Part shown: positions 15,842 through 25,238 of the stretch, piece after piece
Layout: each line of letters starts with the position of its first letter
How positions within the stretch are numbered: position 1 is the first letter of the stretch
NCBI GenBank assembly: GCA_964485095.1
Contig: CAZAIB010000013.1
Location: forward strand, 1 to 64,000
Reading direction: 5' to 3'
DNA: 64,000 bases
Origin: CAYNWT01 sp964485095
Lineage (GTDB): Bacteria; Planctomycetota; Planctomycetia; Planctomycetales; Planctomycetaceae
Notes under the pieces: model-generated
What the model saw: the letters and a program-made list of their open reading frames with translations, nothing else
Database searches by the model: none
What the model was told of the DNA's origin: nothing
Position numbers and translations under genes: made by a program

Positions 15842-16914
15842 CTCGCCTGCGACGCAACTCCGGCTCGAAGAGCGGACAACACACTCACGCCGCCGCCAAC
15901 CGCTTCGACATCGTGCAGGTACGTGACCGCATCCACAATGGATTCGGGAAGTCGCCACAGCCTGAGAAGATAACCACCAACCTCAGCATGCGTGGTTCCA
16001 AGTTCGTCGCGCTCTGCCTGCAGAAGCGAACAACCCGGCTCCTGAACACGGTTCATAATCGCGCTGTACAAATCGGGCAGGCTGATTGATAGCACCACCT
16101 GCCCGACATCATGCAACAAACCTGCCGTCCACGCGGCATCCGCCACGATCGGCTCACCACCGCGTTCAACAATCCACGACTTAGCCGCCACAGCAATGCG
16201 GCAGCTGTGTTGAGCAAGTCGTTCTATAGAAAAACCATCCGGCCACGCAGTGTCAGCGTTCACCTGCACCGATCGCTCAACCAGCTGGGCCACCAATTCA
16301 ACACCCAGTGTGCGAACCGCTTCGCGTGGATGTGTGGCAGAACCAGACACGCCGAAGAAGGGCGAGTTCGCCAGTTGCAACACCTCGGCACTCAGACACG
16401 GGTCGTCACAGACAACATCGCCGACCAGATCAAGCGACGGCTCGTCCTTCGCAACCTCCGCAGTCAACTTGCTAATCGATTCCGGCAGCGCGGGCAATGT
16501 GGCCACGCTGGAAACGACGCTGCACAGTTCTTCGTTCGGCAAGTATTCTCGCAGCCGCGACGCGTATTCAATCACATCCTTTAGCGCGTTCAAATCGCAG
16601 GGCTTGCTGAGATACTGATGCGCGGGGGCAAGCGTTTCGAACCGCAACTCGCGTTCGGACTGACCGGAAAGAACAATTCGCACAGTCCGCGGGTGCCGCC
16701 GCATGACTTCGGTCAACAGTTCAGCTCCGTCCATCTCGGGCATTCGCATGTCGCTGATGACGATATCAAACGACTGCTGTTTCATCAGTTCAAGTGCCGC
16801 GCTGCCGCCGGAAGCGAATTCAACATCCCATTCGTTTCGATACCGCCGCAGTTGCCGGCGGAGCGCGTCCAGAATGAAAGGATCGTCATCGACAAACAGA
16901 AGAGACTTCTTCAT
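15838..16914 (-). CDS. Response regulator with HDOD output domain
   Basis: 358 residues. A receiver domain occupies 1-120 (acidic pocket D9-D11, phosphoacceptor D55 in VISDMRMPEMDG, then T/S and K in LSGQSE and YLSKPCD). It is followed by an HDOD domain (about 135-320; LPALPESISKL, CLSAEVLQLANSPFFGV, WTAGLLHDVGQVVL). HDOD domains are HD-related but usually lack phosphodiesterase residues and act in signalling through protein contacts. The gene overlaps the histidine kinase gene by 4 bases, so it is its likely cognate partner in an H-NOX/kinase/regulator pathway. Confidence 0.92.
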   Translation of the reverse strand: MKKSLLFVDDDPFILDALRRQLRRYRNEWDVEFASGGSAALELMKQQSFDIVISDMRMPEMDGAELLTEVMRRHPRTVRIVLSGQSERELRFETLAPAHQYLSKPCDLNALKDVIEYASRLREYLPNEELCSVVSSVATLPALPESISKLTAEVAKDEPSLDLVGDVVCDDPCLSAEVLQLANSPFFGVSGSATHPREAVRTLGVELVAQLVERSVQVNADTAWPDGFSIERLAQHSCRIAVAAKSWIVERGGEPIVADAAWTAGLLHDVGQVVLSISLPDLYSAIMNRVQEPGCSLLQAERDELGTTHAEVGGYLLRLWRLPESIVDAVTYLHDVEAVGGGVSVLSALRAGVASQAS

Positions 16915-18224
16915 CGCCGATCCTCAACATGACTGCTCCGCAGTGGCAACTTAATCGTAAATGTTGTGCCCTTGCCCCGTTCGCTCTCGACATCAATCAG
17001 GCCACCGTGGCGTTCGACAATACAGGAGTACGCCAGCGCCAGCCCCTGGCCGGTGCCCTGCCCCGGCGGCTTGGTCGTAAAAAACGGGTCAAACACTTTG
17101 CGTTTGATCGAATCGGGAATCCCGGCACCCGTATCCGCGACCACCACTTCAGCAAACTCATCACACCGGCCAGTTCGAACCGTAATCTGCCCCTTCGCCA
17201 CCGCATCGTTTCCGACAACCTGACCAATCGCGTAGGCCGCGTTTACCACCAGGTTCAAAACCACTTGATTGAATTCGTTAGGCAGGCACGGAACCAATGG
17301 CAGCGACTCATCCAGTTCTGTGACAAGTTCGGCAACGTACTTCCATTCGTTCCTGCACACAGCAATCGTACTCTCGATCGCCTTGTTCAGATCTGTCGGC
17401 TGCTTTTCATTCCCACCCGGATGTGAGAACTCACGCATCGCGGAAACAATGGTCGCCACGCGCCGGGTTCCCTCAAGTGTCTGCTCAAGCGCCCGCGGAA
17501 CTTCTTCGCGAACAAACTCCAGGTCTGCATCATCAATCGCCGCGGCCAGTGGCTTGTACCTGCTATCGTCTTCGTTGCCTTTGCAAAGCTCAGAACCCCG
17601 ATCAACAACCTCCAACAGAACCGCGAACTGTTCCTGCAAAAAAGAAAGGTTGTGCGACACGTACTGAATCGGCGTGTTAAGTTCATGAGCAACCCCTGCT
17701 GCCAATTGCCCAACAGATTCCATCTTCTGCGCATGCGCCAGTTGATGCTCAAGCTCAAGCCGCCGCGTCACATCACGAAACACCAACGGATAGACCACAC
17801 GACCGTCTGCTGCGTCGCGTTGGCATGTGGCTTCCATTTGAAAGTGTGACCCGTCTTTGCGGCAGCCGATCATCGTGCGTTCGGTACTGCCCTTTTCCTG
17901 ACACGTCTGCAACAACTGACTAAGGGAACGCTGTTCTTCTGGCGCCGTCAGCCGCACCTTCTCAAGCGTACGACCCACCACTTCCGCCTCAGTATATTGG
18001 AACAGTTCTTCAGCGGCTGAATTAAAGAGCTCAATCCGCCCATCGCTGTCTACAATCGCAGTCCCGTCCGTAACCGCGTTAAGAATCATCTGCGTCCGAG
18101 CGACCTGCGATTCCAGTTCGCGGTTGGCTTCGAACAGCTCCCGACTCTTGCTCTCCAACAACGCCTCAGCCTGCTTCCGCGCCGCGCGTTCTCGTTCGAG
18201 TGTTCGTTTCAGAACGTCGCTCAT
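16911..18224 (-). CDS. PAS-domain histidine kinase (H-NOX-associated)
   Basis: 437 residues without membrane helices. An N-terminal coiled coil (1-45) leads to a PAS domain (about 45-155; AIVDSDGRIELFNSAAEELF), then a dimerisation/phosphoacceptor helix with AAGVAHELNTPIQYV (phospho-His180). The ATPase domain has N box NLVVNAAYAIG, G1 DTGAGIP, F box FDPFFTTKP and G2 GTGQGLAL. It is a cytoplasmic kinase, as expected for a partner that listens to a soluble sensor. It overlaps both neighbours by 4 bases: H-NOX upstream and REC-HDOD downstream. Known H-NOX proteins modulate such kinases when NO binds the heme. Confidence 0.93.
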   Translation of the reverse strand: MSDVLKRTLERERAARKQAEALLESKSRELFEANRELESQVARTQMILNAVTDGTAIVDSDGRIELFNSAAEELFQYTEAEVVGRTLEKVRLTAPEEQRSLSQLLQTCQEKGSTERTMIGCRKDGSHFQMEATCQRDAADGRVVYPLVFRDVTRRLELEHQLAHAQKMESVGQLAAGVAHELNTPIQYVSHNLSFLQEQFAVLLEVVDRGSELCKGNEDDSRYKPLAAAIDDADLEFVREEVPRALEQTLEGTRRVATIVSAMREFSHPGGNEKQPTDLNKAIESTIAVCRNEWKYVAELVTELDESLPLVPCLPNEFNQVVLNLVVNAAYAIGQVVGNDAVAKGQITVRTGRCDEFAEVVVADTGAGIPDSIKRKVFDPFFTTKPPGQGTGQGLALAYSCIVERHGGLIDVESERGKGTTFTIKLPLRSSHVEDRR

Positions 18225-18766
18225 GCAGCAACCCGTCTTAGAACGAATCGAGCTGACGTGCCAGGCGATTCGGACTCATCGCGTTCAATTTCAAACGGCT
18301 CCGCAAAGTGCTGGACGCACTCGTGTATCAACCCGGCGGCGAGGTCTGCAAACGGCCGAGCCGATTCGTAGCACACCTCAAACGAGTCTGCATCAAGCTC
18401 TGCGTAGCGAACCGATGGCAGCATCGCGTCCGGATACAGCTTCTGCACTTCCACATGGATGAACGATTCGACCTTCGATAGAAAATCGGCCGTCGAATTA
18501 ATCCCAACAAACAGATCCGAATACGCTCGAGTAAACGCACCAAATAGGTGGCGGCCGAAAGCGAAGACCAAATCCGCAACCGGTACGTCGGAGTGCTTAC
18601 TGAGATTCGTCACCAGAGTCAGAACCTCTTCGTAGTCGTAGGTCCCAACAGATGTGTACACGCCACCGGACGGCAGGTCAGACTCCCCAATGATGGTGTC
18701 CACCATTTCCAGTCCAAACTTTTTCTCGACCAGTTCAATCAACTCGGTAAAGACGATTCCCTTCAT
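18221..18766 (-). CDS. H-NOX heme nitric oxide sensor
   Basis: 181 residues, the normal size for a bacterial H-NOX. It begins MKGIVFTELIELVEKKFGL. The proximal heme ligand aligns with His104 (ESFIHVEVQKL) and the heme-propionate motif YxSxR is present as YESAR (Tyr133, Ser135, Arg137). The position of the distal Tyr that lets some family members bind O2 aligns with Leu142, so NO/CO-selective binding is expected. AGGAG lies 6-10 bases before the ATG. It is first gene of a 4-base-overlapping operon with a histidine kinase and a response regulator. It also stands next to an exopolysaccharide locus, which fits the known role of H-NOX in biofilm control. Confidence 0.92.
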   Translation of the reverse strand: MKGIVFTELIELVEKKFGLEMVDTIIGESDLPSGGVYTSVGTYDYEEVLTLVTNLSKHSDVPVADLVFAFGRHLFGAFTRAYSDLFVGINSTADFLSKVESFIHVEVQKLYPDAMLPSVRYAELDADSFEVCYESARPFADLAAGLIHECVQHFAEPFEIERDESESPGTSARFVLRRVAA

Positions 18767-18831
18767 GCCGCACTCCTGTCTACGGTTGTCGATACCAGCT
18801 TAATTCCCTGCCCGAATCCAGAGTAGACCAA

Positions 18832-19923
18832 TCAAACGTTCGCGGTCAGCGTAACCAGCAGCGTGGCCTCGAATGTCTGCCGATAGATCGCTTCCAACGC
18901 GTCCAACATCGTTTGCTGAGCGAACTCGGTCGACGCCACCTCTTTCGCTCGCGCCGTGATTCGAGTTCGCAGTTGGTCGTCCTCAAGAAAACGACGTGTT
19001 GCCGCCGCAAGCTCAACGGCGCTATCGGCCAGCAAACCAGTTTCGTCGTGCCGCACAACTTCCGGAACACCACCAACTGCAGTGGACACCACTGGGACCC
19101 CCATGTGCATGGCCTCTAAAGGCAACAGCGGCAGCCCCTCCCACCGCGGTGTCATCACCAGAACATCCAGTCGCGAAAGGTGATTCAGAGCCGATGCATG
19201 ATCGGCCTCGCCCAGCATCTTTACGCGATGGCTCAAACCACGCGATTCGATTTCCCGACGCACAGCCGGTTCTAACTCACCACCGCCGACAATGACTGCG
19301 TCCACCGCTGGCAGGTGTTCCATCATTTCAACAAACAGTTCGGGATGCTTTTGAAATACCATCCGGCCGACAAACCCAACTCCCAAACGGTCACCAACCG
19401 CCGTCGGCTGCGGAGCCGCAATGCCGTTGTGAATCACGGTATTGGCCTTACCCGCCGGCAGCAGGTGCGCGGTCTCGGCCAGTTCGCGATCAAAGTCCGC
19501 GACGAAAACAACGTGGTCACACTTACGAATCGAACGCCGTTCAGCCATCCAACCCATGGCTCTTGCTGCTGGCCTCTTCCTGGCAAAATGGAACCCATGC
19601 ACTGTGTAGATGGTCGGAACATCCGACTTCACAAAGCTGCGGAAGAAAGCCGCTCGACCACCGTGGCAGTGAATCAGATCAGGCTGTTCGGCCAGAACCA
19701 CTTGCTGAATCCGCCGCATCGCCGAACGATCAAGCCGACCGCGAAAGAAGTCGCCAGTCTCCACACGAACATCCGCGTCCGCCGCGCGATCGGCAAGATA
19801 GGAATCCTGTTGCGTCAACAAACTGCATTCGTACTCACAGCGTAGTCCGGTCAGAATCTGTAAAACGTGGTTCGTACCACCACCCGGCCTGCCATCACAA
19901 ACGATCTGTAGAATCTTCATCAT
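18832..19923 (-). CDS. GT4-family glycosyltransferase
   Basis: 363 residues with the two Rossmann domains of GT-B enzymes. The N-terminal part has DGRPGGGTNHVLQILTGL and LIHCHGGRAAFFRS. The C-terminal donor-binding part has VGFVGRMVFQKHPELFVE, VIVGGGELEP and the EGLPLLPLEAMHMGVPVVST motif with the E-x7-E pair of family GT4. It would transfer a sugar from a nucleotide-sugar to a lipid-linked glycan at the inner face of the membrane. The start overlaps the stop of the polymerase gene by 4 bases, placing it last in the polysaccharide operon. Confidence 0.92.
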   Translation of the reverse strand: MMKILQIVCDGRPGGGTNHVLQILTGLRCEYECSLLTQQDSYLADRAADADVRVETGDFFRGRLDRSAMRRIQQVVLAEQPDLIHCHGGRAAFFRSFVKSDVPTIYTVHGFHFARKRPAARAMGWMAERRSIRKCDHVVFVADFDRELAETAHLLPAGKANTVIHNGIAAPQPTAVGDRLGVGFVGRMVFQKHPELFVEMMEHLPAVDAVIVGGGELEPAVRREIESRGLSHRVKMLGEADHASALNHLSRLDVLVMTPRWEGLPLLPLEAMHMGVPVVSTAVGGVPEVVRHDETGLLADSAVELAAATRRFLEDDQLRTRITARAKEVASTEFAQQTMLDALEAIYRQTFEATLLVTLTANV

Positions 19924-21194
19924 GCGTTCGCCTCAGCGGGCCTGAACTCAAGAGCCAGCCCCAGCAACATGTAGACCACAGGCATCGTGATCCAGAACGT
20001 GTAAATGTCCGACGTCGCGCAGTTGATTAACTGGCCACCGCTCACGATCAGCATCATGGTCGCGAACTTATCGCCCACGCGGTAAAGCGTCACCAAACGA
20101 TGCAGCGTGCCAATGACAAACAGACTCATACACATGAGCCCAATCACACCGGTCTCCAGGAACACAGACAGCACAGAATTGTCCGGAGACTCTTCGTGCA
20201 TCCGCACACCCGTCTTGTAACCGGTTCCGATGACACACGATTCCGCGATCATCGCGAAGAACTCAGGCCAGTTCCCCATCCGGTTCGAAGTGAACTCAGT
20301 CGAACCGCCACCCATACCCGGAATGAATCTGGCCAACTGCGCCTGCGTCGCGTTCGAACCGCCGCCCGACGGCGCTTGGCGAAACACCTTCGAACCCGTC
20401 GCCAACACAACCGTTCCCAGCAGCCCCACGACAACCAGAATCGCCGCGCGTCTTCGTAATTTTAGTGACGAGGGAACCAAAGCTGCCGTCATCGCAGCCC
20501 CAGCCAGCATGTGCAACATTGCCGCTCGAGAAGACGCACCGATGACCGCGTAGCCTGCCGTCGCCAGCACCACCCCGATGCATGGGATCCGGTACTTCCA
20601 ATCCGTCAGCAACGCCAACGACAAACAGCTAACCAAACACCACGTCGCCGTCATGTGCCCAAACGCGCCCGAGTTGCCAATCAACCCGCCAGCACGCAAC
20701 AGCGATCCTCCGTCCATCCACAACCGCTGTTGGCCTTCTCTCGTTTCGATCTGAAACACGTAAAGAAAAATGCCAATCGCAACGGCAAACAATCCGCCCA
20801 GGCCATAGCCCAGCAGGATCTTCTGCAACTGAACCTTCGACGGGCGCACGACCAGTCCAAAGAAAAACGGAACGATAATCCCAATCAGCCGAACCCAGCG
20901 AATCGCGCAGTCAATCATCATCTTGCCGTCGGGTATCGCAAACAGTGACACCGCCGCAGCAGCCAGAAAACATCCAACGCCCACATGGGCCGTTTGAACC
21001 TTGCCTTTCAATGGCAGCAACAGCAGCAGCAATAATCCGAACGGCATCAACAAATCTGCAGCGCCGACGCCGCCAACTTTTGGAAGTTGCATTGCGATTG
21101 CCGGAGTGCAAAACGCGTACGCCACCGCGACGCGAATCGCTGCTGCGTTCGCATCCGGAATCGATATCGATTTGGTTGGCAGTACTGCTTCCAT
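19920..21194 (-). CDS. O-antigen ligase/polymerase-like (Wzy-type) membrane protein
   Basis: 424 residues with about ten hydrophobic helices and a large polar loop near residues 275-345 (SGGGSNATQAQLARFIPGMGG...), the layout of the Wzy/WaaL O-antigen ligase family. The motif region GASSRAAMLHMLAG with its Arg matches the conserved segment before the big periplasmic loop. In a Wzx/Wzy pathway it would polymerise flipped repeat units. It is flanked by GT4 and sulfotransferase genes in the same orientation. Assignment as polymerase rather than ligase comes from the context. Confidence 0.8.
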   Translation of the reverse strand: MEAVLPTKSISIPDANAAAIRVAVAYAFCTPAIAMQLPKVGGVGAADLLMPFGLLLLLLLPLKGKVQTAHVGVGCFLAAAAVSLFAIPDGKMMIDCAIRWVRLIGIIVPFFFGLVVRPSKVQLQKILLGYGLGGLFAVAIGIFLYVFQIETREGQQRLWMDGGSLLRAGGLIGNSGAFGHMTATWCLVSCLSLALLTDWKYRIPCIGVVLATAGYAVIGASSRAAMLHMLAGAAMTAALVPSSLKLRRRAAILVVVGLLGTVVLATGSKVFRQAPSGGGSNATQAQLARFIPGMGGGSTEFTSNRMGNWPEFFAMIAESCVIGTGYKTGVRMHEESPDNSVLSVFLETGVIGLMCMSLFVIGTLHRLVTLYRVGDKFATMMLIVSGGQLINCATSDIYTFWITMPVVYMLLGLALEFRPAEANA

Positions 21195-21241
21195 GTCTCA
21201 GCTCAGGCAGCGTCGCAGATCTGGGTAAGCAACAAGTGGTT

Positions 21242-22195
21242 CTACACTCCGACAGCAGCACATTCGGGTTCGTTCGAAACTTCTTTCGGCACGGCCCACG
21301 AACTCAGGTCGCGTCCCAGTAGCTGACTTGTTCTCGCAATGTCCGGCGCGAAGAAGTCGCATAGTTCGTTGTGGAACTCCGGCGTTAACGCTGTTCGTTT
21401 CGCTGGCTTTCGCAGCGCGTGCTTCATTTTCTCAACTGGTCCAAACTGAGCTCGCCGGAGCAAACTGCGGGCAGATTCCACCAGCGGTCGAACCGGAGTC
21501 GGCGGGTCCAACAGCAACCGAGACAATGCCGGGAACCGGTGATCGTGAGACGCATTGCAGCGTTGAAACTCAGGCTTCACGAACTCAGCCTGGTCCAGAA
21601 ACTCAAGTGTGCCGTTAAACACCCGCCGCGTATCGGTGGCGAAGTCGTCAAACAGAATCACTCGTCGCTGATCAGCTGGAACAAGTTCGAAGAAGCGTTC
21701 CAAATCGTCCGCATATGAAGCAACCTCGCCATACTGCAGGAACTGTTCGGCTTCGCATTTCGCCGGCAGGTGCAAACCCAGCTTCCGATCGGCCTGCAAT
21801 CGCCACGCCTCTTCAAAGCTCTCTACGTTTTCAATACGACTGAACAGGACCTCAGAATGAAACGCATGAGCCACCTGCACCGGATCGCGCAACATGACGA
21901 TAAATTTCGCATCCGGATTGAACCGCATGATGTTCTCGACGGCCACCTTTGATCGCAGGTAGTTGGTCGAACCTTCGGCCACGATGCCCTGACCGTCAGC
22001 CGGTTCGAACAGCCCCATATAGTCTTCCAGACTGTTCATACCGAACCGCTTCCGCAGCCCTGGATAATCTTCGCTCCAGAAGAACGGTTCTTTCGGTGTC
22101 GATAGAAACACGTCCGGATGTTCGGACAGGTACGTCGCCAACGAACTTGTCGCACACTTCGGCGCGCCGATGATGAATAGGTTTGGCTTGATCAT
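21242..22195 (-). CDS. Sulfotransferase
   Basis: 317 residues. The N-terminus KPNLFIIGAPKCATSSLATYL is the 5'-phosphosulfate loop of PAPS-dependent sulfotransferases (PKxGTSxL type). AKFIVMLRDPVQVAHAFHSEV carries the 3'-phosphate-binding Arg and Ser region. The family moves sulfate from PAPS to hydroxyl or amino groups of sugars. In this operon the acceptor is probably the exported polysaccharide or its lipid-linked unit, implying a sulfated exopolymer. The start overlaps the flippase stop by 4 bases. Confidence 0.9.
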   Translation of the reverse strand: MIKPNLFIIGAPKCATSSLATYLSEHPDVFLSTPKEPFFWSEDYPGLRKRFGMNSLEDYMGLFEPADGQGIVAEGSTNYLRSKVAVENIMRFNPDAKFIVMLRDPVQVAHAFHSEVLFSRIENVESFEEAWRLQADRKLGLHLPAKCEAEQFLQYGEVASYADDLERFFELVPADQRRVILFDDFATDTRRVFNGTLEFLDQAEFVKPEFQRCNASHDHRFPALSRLLLDPPTPVRPLVESARSLLRRAQFGPVEKMKHALRKPAKRTALTPEFHNELCDFFAPDIARTSQLLGRDLSSWAVPKEVSNEPECAAVGV

Positions 22196-23571
22196 GACGA
22201 TGCTCTCACCCCGCTGCGTGATCGCAGGGTTTCGAAAAGGGTTGCCAGTGGTTTAATCGAGAAGGCGGTGTTCACACCGACGCAGCGATAGGCCAGATAA
22301 CAGTTGACCAGGTTTTGAGTCGCCGTCACCGTGGCCATGCAAAGCGCGAGACCAGTGACACCCCAGAACCGAGTACTCGCCGGCGCCGCAAGAAGCAGAA
22401 CCAGTGTCGCGGTCGTGTTGACAATCAGCGCTTTGCGATGATGGCCGACCATCATCAACAACATTTCGCAGGGCCCGGTCAGGATGCACACAATCTGACC
22501 GGCAGCCAAAATCACCAGAACAAGCGCGCCGCCTCGGTAGTAGTCACCGAACACGGTTCCCAACACGAACTCAGGACACAGCAAAAAAAGCAGCCCCAGC
22601 GCAACTCCAGGCCCACCCGCGGCGCTTGCTGACAGCGACACCATCGACTGCAAACCCTCACGGTCAGCTCGGGCGTGCAATTGTGGGATGTAAGAAACGA
22701 TCGCCGTTCCCGCGATCTGCAGCGGGATAGTCAGAAACGCCAGCAAGCGTTGAGCCCCGCCGTAGATCGCGAGTTCCTCAACGCTGACCAGGCCACCAGC
22801 CAACCAGATGTCGGCCTGCGACATTGCCAGCGAACCGACCTGAGTCAGCATGAGCGGTAAAGATAGAACCATGAGTGCCGATAGCGGTTCTGCTCGAACC
22901 GGCTGCAGCTGACCAGTATCAATCCCGGCCAGATGCCCGGCCGCAATGTTGAACACTCGCCAGGCAAGAACCGGCAGCGTCACTAGAAACGACAGCAGGT
23001 AAACTGTCAGGGCTGATACCAGAGTCACCTGCGAACAGCTTACGAACGCTGCCAGCGCCATCAGAAAAAGTAAGTGTGGAACCGGACCACCCGCCGGGCT
23101 TCCAAACATGTTGGACCACGCCTTCTCGTGAAATCCACGAGACGATTCCGCCAGAACGAGGTGCAGCGTTCGTAGAAACACGATGCCACCAAACAGCCAC
23201 GGCACCACTTCGCTGGCAATGCCAATGCGCGTTCCAAACAGCCGCAGTAGCACTCCCGCGACCACACCGACCGCCAAACCGCCGGCAGAACCAATCCGAA
23301 TACCGCGCCAAAGAGTCAACCGTTGAGCGGCAACGTTTCCTTCGGCTTCAGCGATCCGTTTCACGACAGCTCGGTTCAGACCAAGCGAACCAACAAGTGT
23401 TGCCAGGCTGGCCAAACTAAACAGCAGCACAAACGCGCCGAACTCACCCGGAGCAAGCTGTTGAGCCAACAAGGCTGTGAAACCGAAAGCCGACACGCAG
23501 GCGATGAATCGAGCCGCCAGCACCGTCAGTGCGCTGGAAGCGAATCGTTTTTCTGTGCGCGAAGTGCTCAT
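22192..23571 (-). CDS. Wzx-like polysaccharide flippase
   Basis: 459 residues with about twelve to fourteen hydrophobic helices, beginning MSTSRTEKRFASSALTVLAA and FGAFVLLFSLASLATLVGSL, GLNRAVVKRIAEAEG. This is the oligosaccharide flippase family of the MOP superfamily. It would turn undecaprenyl-linked repeat units across the cytoplasmic membrane. The ATG at 23571 is preferred: an in-frame upstream extension of 94 codons overlaps the glycosylphosphotransferase gene and is not protein-like. The gap to that gene is 58 bases. Confidence 0.88.
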   Translation of the reverse strand: MSTSRTEKRFASSALTVLAARFIACVSAFGFTALLAQQLAPGEFGAFVLLFSLASLATLVGSLGLNRAVVKRIAEAEGNVAAQRLTLWRGIRIGSAGGLAVGVVAGVLLRLFGTRIGIASEVVPWLFGGIVFLRTLHLVLAESSRGFHEKAWSNMFGSPAGGPVPHLLFLMALAAFVSCSQVTLVSALTVYLLSFLVTLPVLAWRVFNIAAGHLAGIDTGQLQPVRAEPLSALMVLSLPLMLTQVGSLAMSQADIWLAGGLVSVEELAIYGGAQRLLAFLTIPLQIAGTAIVSYIPQLHARADREGLQSMVSLSASAAGGPGVALGLLFLLCPEFVLGTVFGDYYRGGALVLVILAAGQIVCILTGPCEMLLMMVGHHRKALIVNTTATLVLLLAAPASTRFWGVTGLALCMATVTATQNLVNCYLAYRCVGVNTAFSIKPLATLFETLRSRSGVRASS

Positions 23572-23629
23572 GAGGACTGTCCCGACCGGCTGGTTGCTGC
23601 GTGCGTGTTGCGTTTCAAGCTGCCTGCTT

Positions 23630-25048
23630 TTAGAAGGCACCTTCGCGGCAAATGACGGTCTTGATCGTGCGGCCCAGAACGTAGAGGTCAAACCAAATTG
23701 ACCAGTTGCGAACGTAGAACCGATCCAACTCAACTCGGCGGTCGTACGTCGTAAGGTTACGTCCCGAAACCTGCCAGAAACCGGTGATTCCTGGCCGCAC
23801 ACTGAGATAGGTCTGGTACGTGTCGGCATATCGTTCGATCTCACCCGTAACAATCGGGCGAGGTCCTACCAGCGACATTTCCCCTTTGATGACATTCCAC
23901 AACTGTGGCAGTTCGTCCAAACTGGTCTTACGAAGCAGGTGCCCGACCGTTGTGATCCGCGGGTCGTCCTGTAGTTTGTACGTCGCGTCCCATTCGGCCT
24001 GTGCCGCCGGGTTCTCAGCCAGATGTTTTTCAAGGATTTCCTGAGCGTTGGTCACCATCGTTCGGAACTTCCACACCTTGAACCGACGACCGTCTTTGCC
24101 GATGCGTTCGTGTCCGAAGAAGATTGGGCCAGGACTGGAAATGTAAGTCCAGATCGCCAAAGCCAGAAGCACTGGCGAACCCAGAACTAAGGCGCCTACC
24201 GCAGCCATCAGGTCCAACATGCGTTTGGTAAACATCGTGATTGGATTCAAAACTTTGTTCTCATAAGTCTGACCAACCACACCGTCTTCCAACGAAGCCG
24301 GCAGTCGGACATCATCGCCGACAACGCTAATCTGGCTGTAGGCACCCAAGTGCTGCTCAATGTACTTCTGGACGTCTGAGTCCGATCGGCCGTGCCGATG
24401 AACAATCGCCGTGTGGATGCTGAGATCCACTCGAACTCCCTTAGCCATCGCCATGTCGCCGATGTAGCAACTGCGTAGGGACGTCTCACAGTTTGCAGGC
24501 AAAGACGGTTCTACAAATCCAAATGGAAGCAAGCCCGTTGTTCGATTCGCGACGTGCTGGCTGAACAGACTGTTTACCCGACGATTGCAGCCAAAGACCA
24601 AACAGCGAACACCCCACCATGACGTTTGAGCCAACTCGCCTCGAACCATGGCTCGCCCCGGTGGAAGGCAAACAGCCAGAACAAGATGAGCCAGTATCAG
24701 CACCGCCAAAGGAAGATCAGCGCCCAGCGTCAGGGAAGCGGCCATCAGCAGAGTCATGGAAAGCAGAACCGCGGACACTGTCTGACGCAGTTCGATAATT
24801 GGATGAACGCCAACGATTTTAAACATGCCTGTTGGCAGACCAGCCAAACCAACTCCGCACAGGAATACCGGAAGGTAGTTCCAGACACTTTCAGAACCCG
24901 GAAGGACGACAGCCGCGGTAGAAAATGCGGCCAGTGCCAGGAAAGCATCCGCAGCCACGATTGGCAACTGAGTCATCAATCGTTGTTGCGTGTAACTTGT
25001 TGTCGTCGACGTCGTTGTCTGAGCGGAGTTGAGTGTCTGAGTTGTCAT
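23630..25048 (-). CDS. Polyprenyl glycosylphosphotransferase (WcaJ/WbaP type)
   Basis: 472 residues. The N-terminal half has four hydrophobic helices and a central nucleotide-fold-like region. From about 275 comes the catalytic domain: a membrane helix after KRMLDLMAAV, SPGPIFFGHERIGKDGRRFKVWKFRTM, KTSLDELPQLWNVIKGEMSL, VGPRP and RPGITGFWQVSGRN. The enzyme moves a sugar-1-phosphate from UDP-sugar to undecaprenyl phosphate, the committed first step of repeat-unit synthesis. It is the first gene of the leftward operon and lies 41 bases downstream of a strong sigma-54-type promoter. Confidence 0.94.
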   Translation of the reverse strand: MTTQTLNSAQTTTSTTTSYTQQRLMTQLPIVAADAFLALAAFSTAAVVLPGSESVWNYLPVFLCGVGLAGLPTGMFKIVGVHPIIELRQTVSAVLLSMTLLMAASLTLGADLPLAVLILAHLVLAVCLPPGRAMVRGELAQTSWWGVRCLVFGCNRRVNSLFSQHVANRTTGLLPFGFVEPSLPANCETSLRSCYIGDMAMAKGVRVDLSIHTAIVHRHGRSDSDVQKYIEQHLGAYSQISVVGDDVRLPASLEDGVVGQTYENKVLNPITMFTKRMLDLMAAVGALVLGSPVLLALAIWTYISSPGPIFFGHERIGKDGRRFKVWKFRTMVTNAQEILEKHLAENPAAQAEWDATYKLQDDPRITTVGHLLRKTSLDELPQLWNVIKGEMSLVGPRPIVTGEIERYADTYQTYLSVRPGITGFWQVSGRNLTTYDRRVELDRFYVRNWSIWFDLYVLGRTIKTVICREGAF

Positions 25049-25088
25049 GTCTGATCTCGCGTTACTAGTTGGCTCTGCCCTCCTCTAA

Positions 25089-25104
25089 GGCAACCACCGT
25101 GCCA
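25089..25104 (-). promoter_or_regulatory. Sigma-54 (-24/-12) promoter of the polysaccharide operon
   Basis: Read on the minus strand, TGGCACGGTGGTTGCC fits TGGCACG-N4-TTGCW in every position but the last. The GG (25103-25102) and GC (25091-25090) are separated by 10 bases. Transcription should begin near 25078, giving a leader of about 30 bases before the glycosylphosphotransferase ATG at 25048. An NtrC-type activator is encoded about 5 kb away in the same locus. Confidence 0.75.
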
Positions 25105-25238
25105 AAGCAGACACGCGCAGCGAAATCGTGCTGAAACCAAGCGTTCTACTAACTCTCGCGCATGCCGACAGAATTGATGGTCGCCATCTGTCGCCCGACG
25201 GGACTGAAGAAAGTTCAGGGTGACGGTATCCCTTACCG

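Noticed and set aside
23572..23853. 94-codon N-terminal extension of the flippase
   Set aside because: It overlaps the conserved C-terminus of the glycosylphosphotransferase gene and is not membrane-like.
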